Assembly (NCBI RefSeq): GCF_900187885.1 | Contig: NZ_FYEK01000028.1 | Location: forward strand, 62,001 to 126,000 | DNA from: Thermoflexus hugenholtzii JAD2 | GTDB taxonomy: Bacteria > Chloroflexota > Anaerolineae > Thermoflexales > Thermoflexaceae | DNA: 64,000 bases | Reading direction: 5' to 3' | In this document: in pieces, positions 34,401 through 42,888 of the stretch | Numbering within the stretch: position 1 is the stretch's first letter | How the letters are laid out: the number at the start of each line of letters is the position of its first letter | Notes under the pieces: model-generated | Database searches by the model: none | What the model saw: only the letters and a program-made list of their open reading frames with translations | What the model was told of the DNA's origin: nothing | Program-made: the position numbers and the translations under genes

Positions 34401-37400
34401 CCCGCCGGGTCGTATTCGTAGTGGGTGGAGACGTTGGTGTCGGCGTTCTGAGGGCCGCCGGGGACGTAGTTCTGGATGCGCTCCACCAGCCGGTCCAGGT
34501 CGTTGTAGATGTAATGGGTGACCCGGCCCTCGGGGTCGGTCTCATCGGTGAGGTTCCCCACCCCGTCGTAAGCGTAGCGGGTGGTGGCCCCCTCCGGGGC
34601 GTGGACGGCGATGAGACGCAGGAGGGCATCATACTCGTAGGTGGTCACCCGCCCCTCGGCGTCCTGCATCGCCACCAGTTCGTTCATTAGGCCGTAGGTG
34701 TAGACGGTGGTGTAGCCCAAAGCATTGACTTCGGCCACCAGGCGGTCGGAATTGTCGTATTCGTAGCGGGTGGGGTTCCCGTTGGGGTCCACCTTCTGGG
34801 AGAGGTTGCCGTTGGGGTCGTATTCGTAGGTCTCCCGGTAGCCCAGGGGGCCGAAGATGCCGGTAAGGAGGGGGCTTCCGGCGTCGTAGGTGTAGGTGAA
34901 GACGGCGCCGTTGGGGGTGGTCATGGCCACGGTGCGGCCCAGGCCGTCGTAGCCGTAACGGGTGACGGCGCCGACGCCGTTCTCTACGGCGATGAGGTTC
35001 CCGGCCGCGTCGTAAGAGTTCGTGATGACGTTGCCGTTGAAGTCGGTGAGGCGGATGGGGAGACCCCGGTCGTCATAAGCGAAGGTGCGGGTGAAGCCCA
35101 GGGCGTTGGTGATGACGGTGAGGTTGCCCCGGTCGTCGTAGGTGTAAAGGGTGCGGCGGCCGGCCGGGTCCTGCTCCATCGTCAGCCGGTCCATTTCGTT
35201 GTATTCCCAGGCCCGCTCCCAGCCCAGGGGGCCGTCCTCGTGGATGAGGTTGCCCCGATCGTCGTAGACGTAGCGCCAGCGGCGGCCTTCTTTGTCCTTG
35301 AAGAAAACCCTTCGGTCCTGGTCGTCGTAGCCGTATTCCTCGGTCTCGCCCAGGGGATCGGTGAGGCGGATCAGGCGGTAGCGCGCGTCATACTGGTGGA
35401 CGGTGACGCGGCCGTAAGCGTCGGCGACCCGACGGAGGTGGGCCGGGTTGTCGTAGGCGAAGGTCCGCCGGGCGGTGGCCCCCTCGATCAGCTCGATCAC
35501 CCGGCCCTGATCGTCATAACGCATGCGGAGGGCGGGATGCCCCTTCGGGGCGCGGATCTCCGTCAGGCGGCCCGCCGCGTCGTAGGCATACTGCCAAGTC
35601 TGGCCCCGGGCGTCGGTGAAGGCCGTGAGGAGGCCGTCGGTGTAGGCGTAGCGCAACCGCACGCCCCCAGGGGCGCGGATCTCGGCGATCCGGCCCTCCG
35701 GGGTGTAAGCGATCTCGATCCACCGCCCGGCGCTGTTCTCCACCCGGACCAGCCGTCCGGCCCCGTCGTAGGTGAGGGTCTGGGTGTTGCCGTTGGCGTC
35801 CCGCACCTCCACCAGGCGGCCCTCGGGGTCAAAGCGATAGCGGGTGAGGTCCTTCTGCTGGAGGACGTAGCCGCCGGGAACGGCCTGGAGGCGATCAGTG
35901 TTTCCCGGCGTCAGCGGCGTGAAGGCGCCGCCCTCCTCCCGCCGGAAGCGGGCGGTGTGGCCGTCCGGGTAATGGACTTTGATGCCGCGCAGGAGGTCGT
36001 TTTCCATGAACTCCAGGCGGAAGTCAAAGGGCCAGGACCAGCCGGGGCCGAAGGGGCCGGGATCCATCCCGATGAGGGCGAAGTCCCCTTGCGGGGGGAC
36101 GGCCTGGGCGTTGTAGGTGCGCTCCACGCGGATTTCGGTGTTCCCGATGCCGGGCAGCCGCAGGTCCAGGGTGCGGGTGACGAAGTTGCCCGAGGCGGTG
36201 TTGACCGGGTCGCCTTCGGTCCCGCAGGTGCCGCCGCAGGGGCCCTTGAGGGCGGCGAAGCCGAAGGCGCCGGAGTAGGCGGCGGGGAGGGCGGCGCTCC
36301 AGACGGCGACGTTGCCGGTGGCGTCGGCGGCCCAGATGGTGAAGGTGTTGCGGCCCACGCGGGGGAGGGTGAAAACGGCCCCATAGCGGCCGTTCCCTGA
36401 GGCCACCGGCGCGGCCACCCCGCCGCCTCCGCTGTCACTGGCGGCGACGAAGACGACCGCGGCCAGGGCGCAGTTGTCCTCGATGTCAGCGGAGATCGCC
36501 ACCCCGCCCTCGCCGTCCTGGAAGATCTGGACCCCACGAATACGCGGCGGCAGGCGGTCCACCAGCTCCAGATCGAAGGGGCCGGAGGTGTGGGTGAGGA
36601 TGGCCGTGTTGTCCACCTCCAGTTGGGCCGTGTAGCGCAGAGCATACGGGTTCGTGATCGGACCTGAGGGCCGCGGGAAGAGATCGGCGACATCCTCGGA
36701 GAAGGCGCCGCCGGGGAAAACCCACGAGCGGCTACGGGCGTCGGAGGCACGGCGGAGGGTCAGCGTCCCCTTCCCATAGGCCGAGGGGGAGACGAGCCGG
36801 GCGCCGCCCTCCGGCCCGGGATCCGGCACCTCCGGGGCAGTCCCAGAGCCGGTCTCCCCTGGCGGCACCGCCTCCAGCAGGCGGAACCGACAGGCGGCGC
36901 CTTCCCCTTCCTGCACCTGCACGCCGAAGGTGGAGAAGTGCGAGGTCCATGCCCGAAGCACGCGATGGACGCGGTCGAAGAGGCTTGGGAGCGGAACCCA
37001 GCGACCCTGCCCGGGATCGTAGACGGAGAGCACGACCCCGCTCGACGCGGGCAGCGCCTCGGGCAGGCGGACGGTCAGGGCGAGCGGCGCGCGGAAGGCG
37101 CGGACCGCCCGGCCTTCCTGATCCGTGGCCTCCAGATCGAAGGCCAACGCCAGCCCCGCGTCGGGGGGCGCGGGCGAGCGGACGGCGTAGCGCAACCGCA
37201 CCGAGGAGGTTACCGCCCCCGGGGGCACCTCTACCGTCACCCGCCCATCGGGGCTGGTGAACACACCGCCATACGGGGAGATCCGGTCCGGATCCCCGGC
37301 CTGCCGCACCAGCGGCAGGAACACCCGGTAGGGAGCGCCCCCCGCCGGATGGCGGTCTCCTCCGAGCGAGGCGGGGGTGGCAGGAACGGGACGATCGATC

Positions 37401-37552
37401 TGCGGAAGGGGATCTCTCGGACGGTCCGGGGCCGCCCGGGCGAGGACCGGCGGCGGCATCTTGGGAGCCGGCAGAGCCGGGAGGAGCCCCCATATCCCAA
37501 CCAGGAGCAAGCGAAGGATCCGGCGAACCCGCCCGCGGCGGCCTGTCCCCAT
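31421..37552 (-). CDS. RHS/YD-repeat secreted protein with minimal C-terminal tip
   Basis: 2,043 residues from the ATG at 37552, selected because AGGAGGG ends 5 bases upstream and an Arg-rich signal peptide follows (RILRLLLVGIWGLLPALPAP). After a Pro-rich stretch comes a ZU5-like segment (FTSPDGRVTVEVPPGAV), an Ig-like part with DNCALAAVVFVAASDSG, and a DUF6531 entry (GDPVNTASGNFVTRTLDL). More than 40 YD repeats of the type YEYDPNGNL form the shell. The conserved core YDPWAGVWLTREP...NRWDPYG is followed by only 14 residues, where polymorphic toxins have a 100-200 residue effector. No immunity gene is next to it. An orphan shell or adhesin-like role is possible. Confidence 0.88.
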   Translation of the reverse strand: MGTGRRGRVRRILRLLLVGIWGLLPALPAPKMPPPVLARAAPDRPRDPLPQIDRPVPATPASLGGDRHPAGGAPYRVFLPLVRQAGDPDRISPYGGVFTSPDGRVTVEVPPGAVTSSVRLRYAVRSPAPPDAGLALAFDLEATDQEGRAVRAFRAPLALTVRLPEALPASSGVVLSVYDPGQGRWVPLPSLFDRVHRVLRAWTSHFSTFGVQVQEGEGAACRFRLLEAVPPGETGSGTAPEVPDPGPEGGARLVSPSAYGKGTLTLRRASDARSRSWVFPGGAFSEDVADLFPRPSGPITNPYALRYTAQLEVDNTAILTHTSGPFDLELVDRLPPRIRGVQIFQDGEGGVAISADIEDNCALAAVVFVAASDSGGGGVAAPVASGNGRYGAVFTLPRVGRNTFTIWAADATGNVAVWSAALPAAYSGAFGFAALKGPCGGTCGTEGDPVNTASGNFVTRTLDLRLPGIGNTEIRVERTYNAQAVPPQGDFALIGMDPGPFGPGWSWPFDFRLEFMENDLLRGIKVHYPDGHTARFRREEGGAFTPLTPGNTDRLQAVPGGYVLQQKDLTRYRFDPEGRLVEVRDANGNTQTLTYDGAGRLVRVENSAGRWIEIAYTPEGRIAEIRAPGGVRLRYAYTDGLLTAFTDARGQTWQYAYDAAGRLTEIRAPKGHPALRMRYDDQGRVIELIEGATARRTFAYDNPAHLRRVADAYGRVTVHQYDARYRLIRLTDPLGETEEYGYDDQDRRVFFKDKEGRRWRYVYDDRGNLIHEDGPLGWERAWEYNEMDRLTMEQDPAGRRTLYTYDDRGNLTVITNALGFTRTFAYDDRGLPIRLTDFNGNVITNSYDAAGNLIAVENGVGAVTRYGYDGLGRTVAMTTPNGAVFTYTYDAGSPLLTGIFGPLGYRETYEYDPNGNLSQKVDPNGNPTRYEYDNSDRLVAEVNALGYTTVYTYGLMNELVAMQDAEGRVTTYEYDALLRLIAVHAPEGATTRYAYDGVGNLTDETDPEGRVTHYIYNDLDRLVERIQNYVPGGPQNADTNVSTHYEYDPAGNLIQVVDPNGIVTRYEYDVLNRLRAEIRNFRPGEPPGPDVHVTTHYEYDPNGNLIRRVNPRGFATVYAYDAANRLIAVTDALSQTTTYAYDPDGNLLALTDPAGMTIRYEYDLLDRRTAEIRNFRPDLPSGPDVNVTTRYEYDPAGNLVRVVNPNGIPTCYEYDALNRLITEIRNCQPGQPPGPDVNVATHYEYDRVGNLILLTDPNGHSTHFVYDGLNRLVSRTDPGGHTVTFSYDRVGNLIRQVDARGFPTAYAYDALNRPITVTNALSGTVVFRYDSAGNLLARTDPNNHTTHFTYDGLYRLATVTDPEGFVTRYEYDPNGNRTALVDGNGHRTTLTYDPLDRLETVTNAEGETTRYSYDPVGNQTQRIEPDGVVTRYDYDGVYRLAAVTLNHRPGAPADHQTNVTYRYHYDPVGNRLQVDLPPNAAAFTRTLRYEYDPLNRLMAETDPLGNTWRYGYDPAGNRIRRVDPEGHVTTYTYDADNLLVRIAYDDGTAIAFAYDENHNRTVMTDTLGVSRWVYDPLNRVVEVTDSLGRRLGYGYDPASNWVALTLPEGGVIRYHYSANNRLRGVTDPEGRRTLFERDGEGNLRRQFNPNGTVTEASYDRANRLRSLTTRRLDGTVIAAFAYELNEVGLRTVMTATYGWRNPPVVTERYTYDPLRRLVGVSDSEGFQAIYEYDAAGNRTRWWANDDQTTPRPRDGFEVTSTYDAADQLLQALRVGSQPNDRQAFVYAYDANGNRVNLNWPGPPGPNTQGMDYVYDRENRLIAVQAYQVNHRGQRVEREVTRLYYDGLGRRLVKEYDPKAGAGGVKRTEYAFDHLNPVAEYFLWNGQRAEYYRGGAEAFSPTPMLLALRHFPAGTQGQTYWVHLDGRGSVAGLTKHQGQSTHNYRYDAYGLLLPAQGNWTDPHNHYTFAGKEWDEHLGLYEFGVRLYDPWAGVWLTREPLPAQAGEPRTWHRYGYAWADPVNRWDPYGEQIGGFGGCGTLALLG

Positions 37553-37743
37553 CCGTGCCCTCCTGATCCTGAGGATGCTCCAGAACGGAAAGGGTCGAAT
37601 CCCATGATCCGGCCTGGGCAGGAACACGCGATAGGAATTTGGTCATAGGGTTCTGACCATCGGTGGAGCACGGATGGCGCTCCCCGGGATGGGAACTCTG
37701 TGTTAAGATGGGGAAGGAATCCGGAGAGGGGGCCGAACGAAGC

Positions 37744-38454
37744 ATGCCCCGGTTGAGCGCTTCGATGGAGGATTACCTGCGGGCGATCTACATCCTGGCC
37801 GAGCGGGAGGGGGTGGTGAGCACCACCCGGCTGGCCGAATACCTGAACGTCTCCCCCCCTTCCGTGACCGGGATGCTGAAGAAGCTGGCCCGGCTCCGCC
37901 TGGTCCATTACACCCCCTATCGGGGAGTGGCCCTCACGCGCGCCGGCCGCCGCATCGCCCTGGAGGTGATCCGGCACCACCGCCTTCTGGAGCTCTTCCT
38001 GATGGAAGCCCTGGGCTACGATTGGGACGAGGTCCACGCGGAGGCGGACCGGCTGGAGCACGCCATCAGCGAGGCGCTGGAGGAACGCATCGCCACCCTG
38101 CTGGGCCACCCCGCTTACGACCCCCACGGCGATCCCATCCCCACCCGCTCCGGCGAGATCCCCGCTCCCCTCGCCTGCCGCCTGAGCGAGGCGCCCCTCG
38201 GGGTGGCCTGTGAGGTGCTGCGGGTGACGGATGAGGTATCCACACTGCGCCAGGCCGCCCGGGTCGGCCTGCGGCCCGGAACCCGGGTGACCGTCGAGGA
38301 ACAGGAGCCCGGGGCCGGCCTACGGATCCGGGTGGGGGATCAGACCCACCGCATCCGACGCCGCCTGGCCGACCGGATCTTCGTCCGCGTGCCGATCCCC
38401 GAACCCACGGAGGAACCCCCACCGGATGCGGCGACGCCTTCGGATCACCCCTGA
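37744..38454 (+). CDS. DtxR/MntR-family metal-dependent regulator
   Basis: 236 residues from the ATG at 37744 (MPRLSASMEDYLRAIYILAE). An N-terminal winged helix (TTRLAEYLNVSPPSVTGMLK) is followed by the dimer domain with ligand residues HHRLLE and EADRLEHAIS, and a C-terminal FeoA/SH3-like domain (RVTDEVSTLRQAARVGLRPG). The first metal-site residue is Asp (SMEDY), as in MntR, while the next position is Arg as in DtxR/IdeR, so Mn or Fe specificity is open. Its end overlaps the next gene by 29 bases. Confidence 0.85.
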   Translation: MPRLSASMEDYLRAIYILAEREGVVSTTRLAEYLNVSPPSVTGMLKKLARLRLVHYTPYRGVALTRAGRRIALEVIRHHRLLELFLMEALGYDWDEVHAEADRLEHAISEALEERIATLLGHPAYDPHGDPIPTRSGEIPAPLACRLSEAPLGVACEVLRVTDEVSTLRQAARVGLRPGTRVTVEEQEPGAGLRIRVGDQTHRIRRRLADRIFVRVPIPEPTEEPPPDAATPSDHP

Positions 38455-38812
38455 GCTGGTGGAGCGGATCTGGACGGAGGTGTTGGAGCGCCTTCCGGCA
38501 GACCTGCGGGGGGCGGTGGATAACGTGGCGGTGCTGCTGGAGGAGGAGCCTTCCCCGGCGCAGCGGGCGGCGCTGGGGCTGCCCCCCGGGGAGAACCTCT
38601 ATGGGATGTTCGAGGGACCCACCCGCGCGGAGCGGGAGCGCATGCTCATCGCCTGGCCCTCGCGCATTCGGTTGTTCCGCCGCCCCTTAGAGGCCGACTT
38701 CGGCCACGACCCCTTCCGGCTGCGGGCGGAGATCCGCCGCACCCTCCTGCACGAGCTGGGGCATTACTTCGGGCTGAGCGAGGAGGACCTGCGCCGGCTG
38801 GGGATGGAATAG
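38426..38812 (+). CDS. Small zincin-type metallopeptidase family protein
   Basis: 128 residues. The single strong motif is TLLHELGHYFGLSEEDL near the C-terminus, matching the MMP/Zincin_1 family (HExxHxxGxxxxD). Other family features: an N-terminal PADLRGAVDNVAVLLEEEP and ENLYGMFEGP. The function of this family is not known. It overlaps the DtxR-like gene and ends one base from the convergent EF-P gene. Confidence 0.82.
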   Translation: MRRRLRITPELVERIWTEVLERLPADLRGAVDNVAVLLEEEPSPAQRAALGLPPGENLYGMFEGPTRAERERMLIAWPSRIRLFRRPLEADFGHDPFRLRAEIRRTLLHELGHYFGLSEEDLRRLGME

Positions 38813-38813
38813 A

Positions 38814-39386
38814 TCAGGCCCCCCGCTTCCCCACGCGGTCCACGTAGGCCCGGGTGTAGACGTTGATCCGGACGATGTCCCCTTCCGCGATGAACTGGGG
38901 GACCAGCACCTCCAGGCCGTTCTCCAGGATAGCGGGTTTGTAGACGTGGCTCTCCCGCTCGCGCAGGGGCTGGGAGGTGTGGACCACCCGCAGGTCCACG
39001 GTCTCGGGGAAGGCCACGGCGACGGGACGGCCCTCATGGAACTCCACGGGGATCCGCTGGTTGGGCTGGAGGAAGACCTCCAGGTCGCCGATCATCGCCG
39101 CCGGGACGGGGACCTGATCGTAGGTCTCGGGGTCCATGAAGTAGAACATCTCGCCGTCGTTGTAGAGGTATTCCATCACCCGGCGCTCCAGGGCGACCTC
39201 CTCCACCCGCTCCTCGGGCCGGAAGCGCCGGTCCACCACCACGCCGGTGCGCAGGTTGCGCAGTTTCGCGTGGACCACCCCTTTCTGCTGGGCGGTGCCC
39301 GAGTGGTAAACCGCCTCGATCACGCGGAACAGGTTCCCTTCCAGTGCAACGGTCATCCCCGGTCGAAGCTCGCTGGCCGCCGGCAT
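38814..39386 (-). CDS. efp: Elongation factor P
   Basis: 190 residues, three beta-barrel domains. Domain I starts AASELRPGMTVALEGNLFRV; the loop that carries the modified residue in other EF-P (usually PGKG) reads YHSGTAQQKGVVHAKLRN here, so the modification site differs and only a Lys two positions further on is available. Domain II has YLYNDGEMFYFMDPETYDQV and the C-terminal part GDIVRINVYTRAYVDRV. EF-P relieves ribosome stalling at proline runs, and many proteins in this window have such runs. Confidence 0.92.
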   Translation of the reverse strand: MPAASELRPGMTVALEGNLFRVIEAVYHSGTAQQKGVVHAKLRNLRTGVVVDRRFRPEERVEEVALERRVMEYLYNDGEMFYFMDPETYDQVPVPAAMIGDLEVFLQPNQRIPVEFHEGRPVAVAFPETVDLRVVHTSQPLRERESHVYKPAILENGLEVLVPQFIAEGDIVRINVYTRAYVDRVGKRGA

Positions 39387-39460
39387 CCTTCCCTCCTGAT
39401 TGCCCGGATGGGAGGCAAGGATCTCTTATGGATTTTAATCGAAACCGCATCCCCCGGGTC

Positions 39461-40144
39461 CTATCCCTCCAGCCGGTAGCCGAAGCCGGGCTCGGTGAAG
39501 AGGTGCCGGTGATCCCCCGTTTCCCCGAGCTTGCGCCGCAGCCGCCCGATGTAGACCCGAAGGTATTCCACCTCATCCACATACTCCGGCCCCCAAACCC
39601 GCTGGAGCAAGAAGCTATGGGAGAGGGTGCGCCCGGCGTGGCGGGCCAAGAGATAAAGCAGGTCGAACTCCTTCCCGGTCAGGCGCAGGGATTCCCCCCG
39701 ATGCCAGGCCCGCCGCTGGTCCCCATCCAGCTCCAGATCGCCCACCCGCAGGACCCCGGGCCCGCCGGTTCCCTCGCTCCAGCGCATCCGGCGCAGGGCC
39801 GCCCGCACCCGGGCGAGCAGCTCCCCCACCCCAAAGGGCTTGGTGAGGTAATCATCCGCCCCCAGGTCCAACGCCGTGACCTTGTCCGCCTCCTGATCCA
39901 GCGCTGTGAGCACCAGGATCGGGACCAGGGAGGCCTGGCGGATCCGCCGAAGCACTTCCAGCCCGTTCAGCCCCGGCAACAGGATGTCCAGGATCACCAG
40001 ATCCGGGGCCTGCTCCTCGAACCGCCGCAGCGCCTCGTAGCCGTCCGAGGCCGTCTGCACCTCGTATCCGCGGGCGGACAGGTTGCGGGCGATGAACCGC
40101 CGGAGCGGTTCCTCATCCTCCACCACCAGGATCCGCTCGGCCAT
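39461..40144 (-). CDS. OmpR/KdpE-type response regulator
   Basis: 227 residues from the ATG at 40144 (MAERILVVEDEEPLRR). Receiver domain with phosphorylatable Asp in LVILDILLPGLNG (about residue 51), LTALD and the Lys of YLTKPFG. The C-terminal winged helix is of the Trans_reg_C type (GESLRLTGKEFDLLYLLARH, VYIGRLRRKLGE). Its start overlaps the kinase gene by 32 bases, so the two form a cognate pair. Confidence 0.93.
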   Translation of the reverse strand: MAERILVVEDEEPLRRFIARNLSARGYEVQTASDGYEALRRFEEQAPDLVILDILLPGLNGLEVLRRIRQASLVPILVLTALDQEADKVTALDLGADDYLTKPFGVGELLARVRAALRRMRWSEGTGGPGVLRVGDLELDGDQRRAWHRGESLRLTGKEFDLLYLLARHAGRTLSHSFLLQRVWGPEYVDEVEYLRVYIGRLRRKLGETGDHRHLFTEPGFGYRLEG

Positions 40145-42752
40145 CGTCGCCCCTCCAGATCGGGAGGGTGAACACGAAGGTCGCGCCCGGGCCCTCATCG
40201 GCCAGCCAGATCCGACCCCCATGGGCCTCGATGAAGCCCTTGCAGATGGCTAAGCCCAGGCCGGCGCCGGAGGATCGAACCTGGCCGGGGATGCGGTAGA
40301 AGCGATCGAACAGACGTCCTCGATGCTCGGGCGGGATGCCCGGGCCCTCATCGCGCACGCGGACGACCACCACCCCGTCCGCGACGCCGGCGGAGATGGT
40401 GATCGGCGTGCCCGGAGGCGTATAGCGGAGGGCGTTGTCCAGGAGGTTCCGAAAGACCACCTCGATGCGCGCCGCGTCCACGTCGACAGGAGGCAGATCC
40501 GGCGGCAGCTGCACGGAGATGGGATGGGTGTTCGTCCGGAGGCCCCGGCGGGCCCGGGCGATGAGGGCCTCCAGGGGGTAGGGCTGCCGGTTGAGGATCA
40601 AGGCCCCCGCCTCCAGGCGCGAGAGATCCAGCAGATTGCTCACCAGATGGGCCAGACGCTCCGTCTCCTCCAGGATGATCTGGAGGAACTCCCGGCGCGC
40701 CGCCGGATCCCACTCCACATCCTCCGCCAGGAGGGTGGTGGTGTAGCCCTGGATGGCCGCCAGGGGGGTGCGCAGCTCGTGGGAGACGGCGGAGAGCAGG
40801 GCCGATTTCGCCCGATCCAGCTCCCGCTCCACCGTGATGTCCCGGAGGACCAGGATGCGTCCCAGGCGCTCCTCTCCTTCCCCGCGGACCGGCAGGCTCT
40901 GGATGCGGAGCTCCCGAGCCCGGGCGTCCCTCTGCCAGCGCACTTCTACTGTTCCCTCATCGGTCCTCTCCAGCAGCCGGGCGGCCTCTTCCGAAGGGGA
41001 GAGATGCGGGAGCAAGGCCGCGTAGGCGATGTCGGCGGAGCATCCCGGCGCGCACGGCTCCTCCAGGCCGCACCATTCGGCCGCTCGCCGGTTCATATAC
41101 AGGATCTCCCGCTCCCGGCTTTCCATGATCAGTCCGTCATGGAGATGCTCGATCAGGGTCTCCAGCCGGCGGGTCTGTTGCTGGAGGAGCATGTCGCTGC
41201 GGGCGTAGAGGACGGCGTGCTCCAGGGCGAAGGCGGCCAGGTTGGCGAAGTTCCAGGCCAGGGAGACCTCGTCCTCCGAGAAAGGATGGGGATCCGGCCG
41301 GTAGATCACCAGGGCGGCGGGAGGAACGTGGCGGGCCTGAAGCGGCACCGCCAGGAGCGAACGAAACCCCTCCCGGCGCGCCCGCTCCCGCAGCTCCGGA
41401 TAACCCTCGACCTCGATATCGGCGATCTGGACGGGGCGGCCGGTCCGGATGGCGCGCATGGTGGGCGAGCGTGGATCATCCGGATGGAAGGAGAGCCCGC
41501 GGGCGTAATCCGGGCTCAGCCCGCGCACCGCGCGCACCCGATACCACCCCGTGCGCTCATCCAGGGTGAAGAGGGCGCAGGTGGGGACGCGGAGCAGGTG
41601 CTGGATCTGCTCCAGGATGGTGGCGATCACCGCCTCGGTTTCCAGCGAGGACAGGACGACGCGCCCGGTGTCGAGGAGGGTGCGCAGCTCGCTCAGGCGT
41701 CGTTCGATCGCCGCCTGCATCCAGAGCAGCGAGCGGGCGAGGTGTCCGATCTGATCCCCGCGGGCGGTCAGGCGCAGGATGGGCGCGGCGCTGGCCGATC
41801 CCGGATGCTCGCCGAGCTCCCGGCTGAAATGGGCGATGGCCTCCAGCGGGCGCAGCGCCTGATGGGTGAGGAGATACCAGAAGCCGAAGCCGCTGATCAG
41901 CACCAGCGTGAGCAGGAGGAGCAGCCCCCGCCGGAACATATAGAGGGTGGCCAGGGCCTCATCGGCCGGGCGGCGCACCAGGATGCGCCATCCGGTTCGG
42001 GGAAGAAAGAGGGAAGTGGCCACCCAGGCCCGCCCCTCAGGATCCCGGGACAGGCCCGGGGGGACGGCCTCCCCCGGATCCAGCCGGTGGGTCGGATCCA
42101 GGGGGATCAGGGGGCCGGAGGCGGCGATCAGCTGCCCGGTGGCATCATACAGGCGGAGATCCAGAGAGCCCCCGGCGACGGTCCGCAGGACGGTGCTGAG
42201 GCGCTCCAGGGAGAGGTTGAGGGCCACCAGTCCGTTGAAGGCGCCCTGTTCATCCTTCAGGGGCACGGCGATCGTCACCACGGGCTTCCCGGTGGTGGGG
42301 GAGAGCCATCCCTTGGAGAGCACCGGGCCATTCCCCTGGGCGGCGGCCTGGAAATAATTCCAGAAACTGAAATCCCAGCCCACGGTGCTCCCAGGTCCCT
42401 CCGGGTAGTGATAGCGCATCACGCCGCGGCGATCCAGGAGGAAGAGCATCAGGGCGTCCGGGCGGGCGGAGAAGGCGGGGGCGAAGAGGGCCGGGAGGGC
42501 GCGGAGGTCGTGCCGGCGTACCGCCTCCATCCGGGCGAGGGCCTCCACGCCCTGGATCGCGTCCTGGAGCCAGGCTTCGGTCTCCAGCCCCACCGCCTGG
42601 GCCAGAGCCCGATTGGAGGCCTCGGCGTCCCGGAGCAGCCGGTCGGCGCTCCAGAAATGGAACAGGAGGCCCAGGGCGACCAGCCAGCCGATCAGCAGAC
42701 CGTAAGCGGCCAGCAACGTGGTCCGCAGATCATGCGGATGCCCCCTCCCCAT
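40113..42752 (-). CDS. Membrane sensor histidine kinase with dCache, HAMP, GAF and PAS modules
   Basis: 879 residues. Helix 1 at about 12-31, an extracytoplasmic sensor of about 240 residues (dCache-like, with YHYPEGPGSTVGWDFSFWNY), helix 2 at about 280-300, HAMP, a GAF domain (about 370-510; EQIQHLLRVPTCALFTLDER), a PAS domain (about 530-630; ESREREILYMNRRAAEWCG), HisKA with LLSAVSHELRTPLAAI and the ATPase domain with RNLLDNALRYTPPG, DEGPGIP and GAGLGLAICKGF. The layout suits ligand sensing outside the cell. It is divergent from the adjacent liv operon, so it may control it, but this is not shown. Confidence 0.9.
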   Translation of the reverse strand: MGRGHPHDLRTTLLAAYGLLIGWLVALGLLFHFWSADRLLRDAEASNRALAQAVGLETEAWLQDAIQGVEALARMEAVRRHDLRALPALFAPAFSARPDALMLFLLDRRGVMRYHYPEGPGSTVGWDFSFWNYFQAAAQGNGPVLSKGWLSPTTGKPVVTIAVPLKDEQGAFNGLVALNLSLERLSTVLRTVAGGSLDLRLYDATGQLIAASGPLIPLDPTHRLDPGEAVPPGLSRDPEGRAWVATSLFLPRTGWRILVRRPADEALATLYMFRRGLLLLLTLVLISGFGFWYLLTHQALRPLEAIAHFSRELGEHPGSASAAPILRLTARGDQIGHLARSLLWMQAAIERRLSELRTLLDTGRVVLSSLETEAVIATILEQIQHLLRVPTCALFTLDERTGWYRVRAVRGLSPDYARGLSFHPDDPRSPTMRAIRTGRPVQIADIEVEGYPELRERARREGFRSLLAVPLQARHVPPAALVIYRPDPHPFSEDEVSLAWNFANLAAFALEHAVLYARSDMLLQQQTRRLETLIEHLHDGLIMESREREILYMNRRAAEWCGLEEPCAPGCSADIAYAALLPHLSPSEEAARLLERTDEGTVEVRWQRDARARELRIQSLPVRGEGEERLGRILVLRDITVERELDRAKSALLSAVSHELRTPLAAIQGYTTTLLAEDVEWDPAARREFLQIILEETERLAHLVSNLLDLSRLEAGALILNRQPYPLEALIARARRGLRTNTHPISVQLPPDLPPVDVDAARIEVVFRNLLDNALRYTPPGTPITISAGVADGVVVVRVRDEGPGIPPEHRGRLFDRFYRIPGQVRSSGAGLGLAICKGFIEAHGGRIWLADEGPGATFVFTLPIWRGDDGRADPGGGG

Positions 42753-42888
42753 GGGTCCCCCCTCTCCGATCCGGGGTGTTTACGCGGCGTTTATGCGCGG
42801 CGAACGATCGTTTGTGGACATTTTATCCCGACCGCCTAACTTAAGGGATGACGGGCATGCCCCGAACTCCAGTGCGCAGGAGGTTGCG

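Noticed and set aside
31421-35880. Periodic near-identical units suggesting a CRISPR array or satellite
   Set aside because: The period follows the coding frame of YD repeats; units are not identical and no spacers exist.
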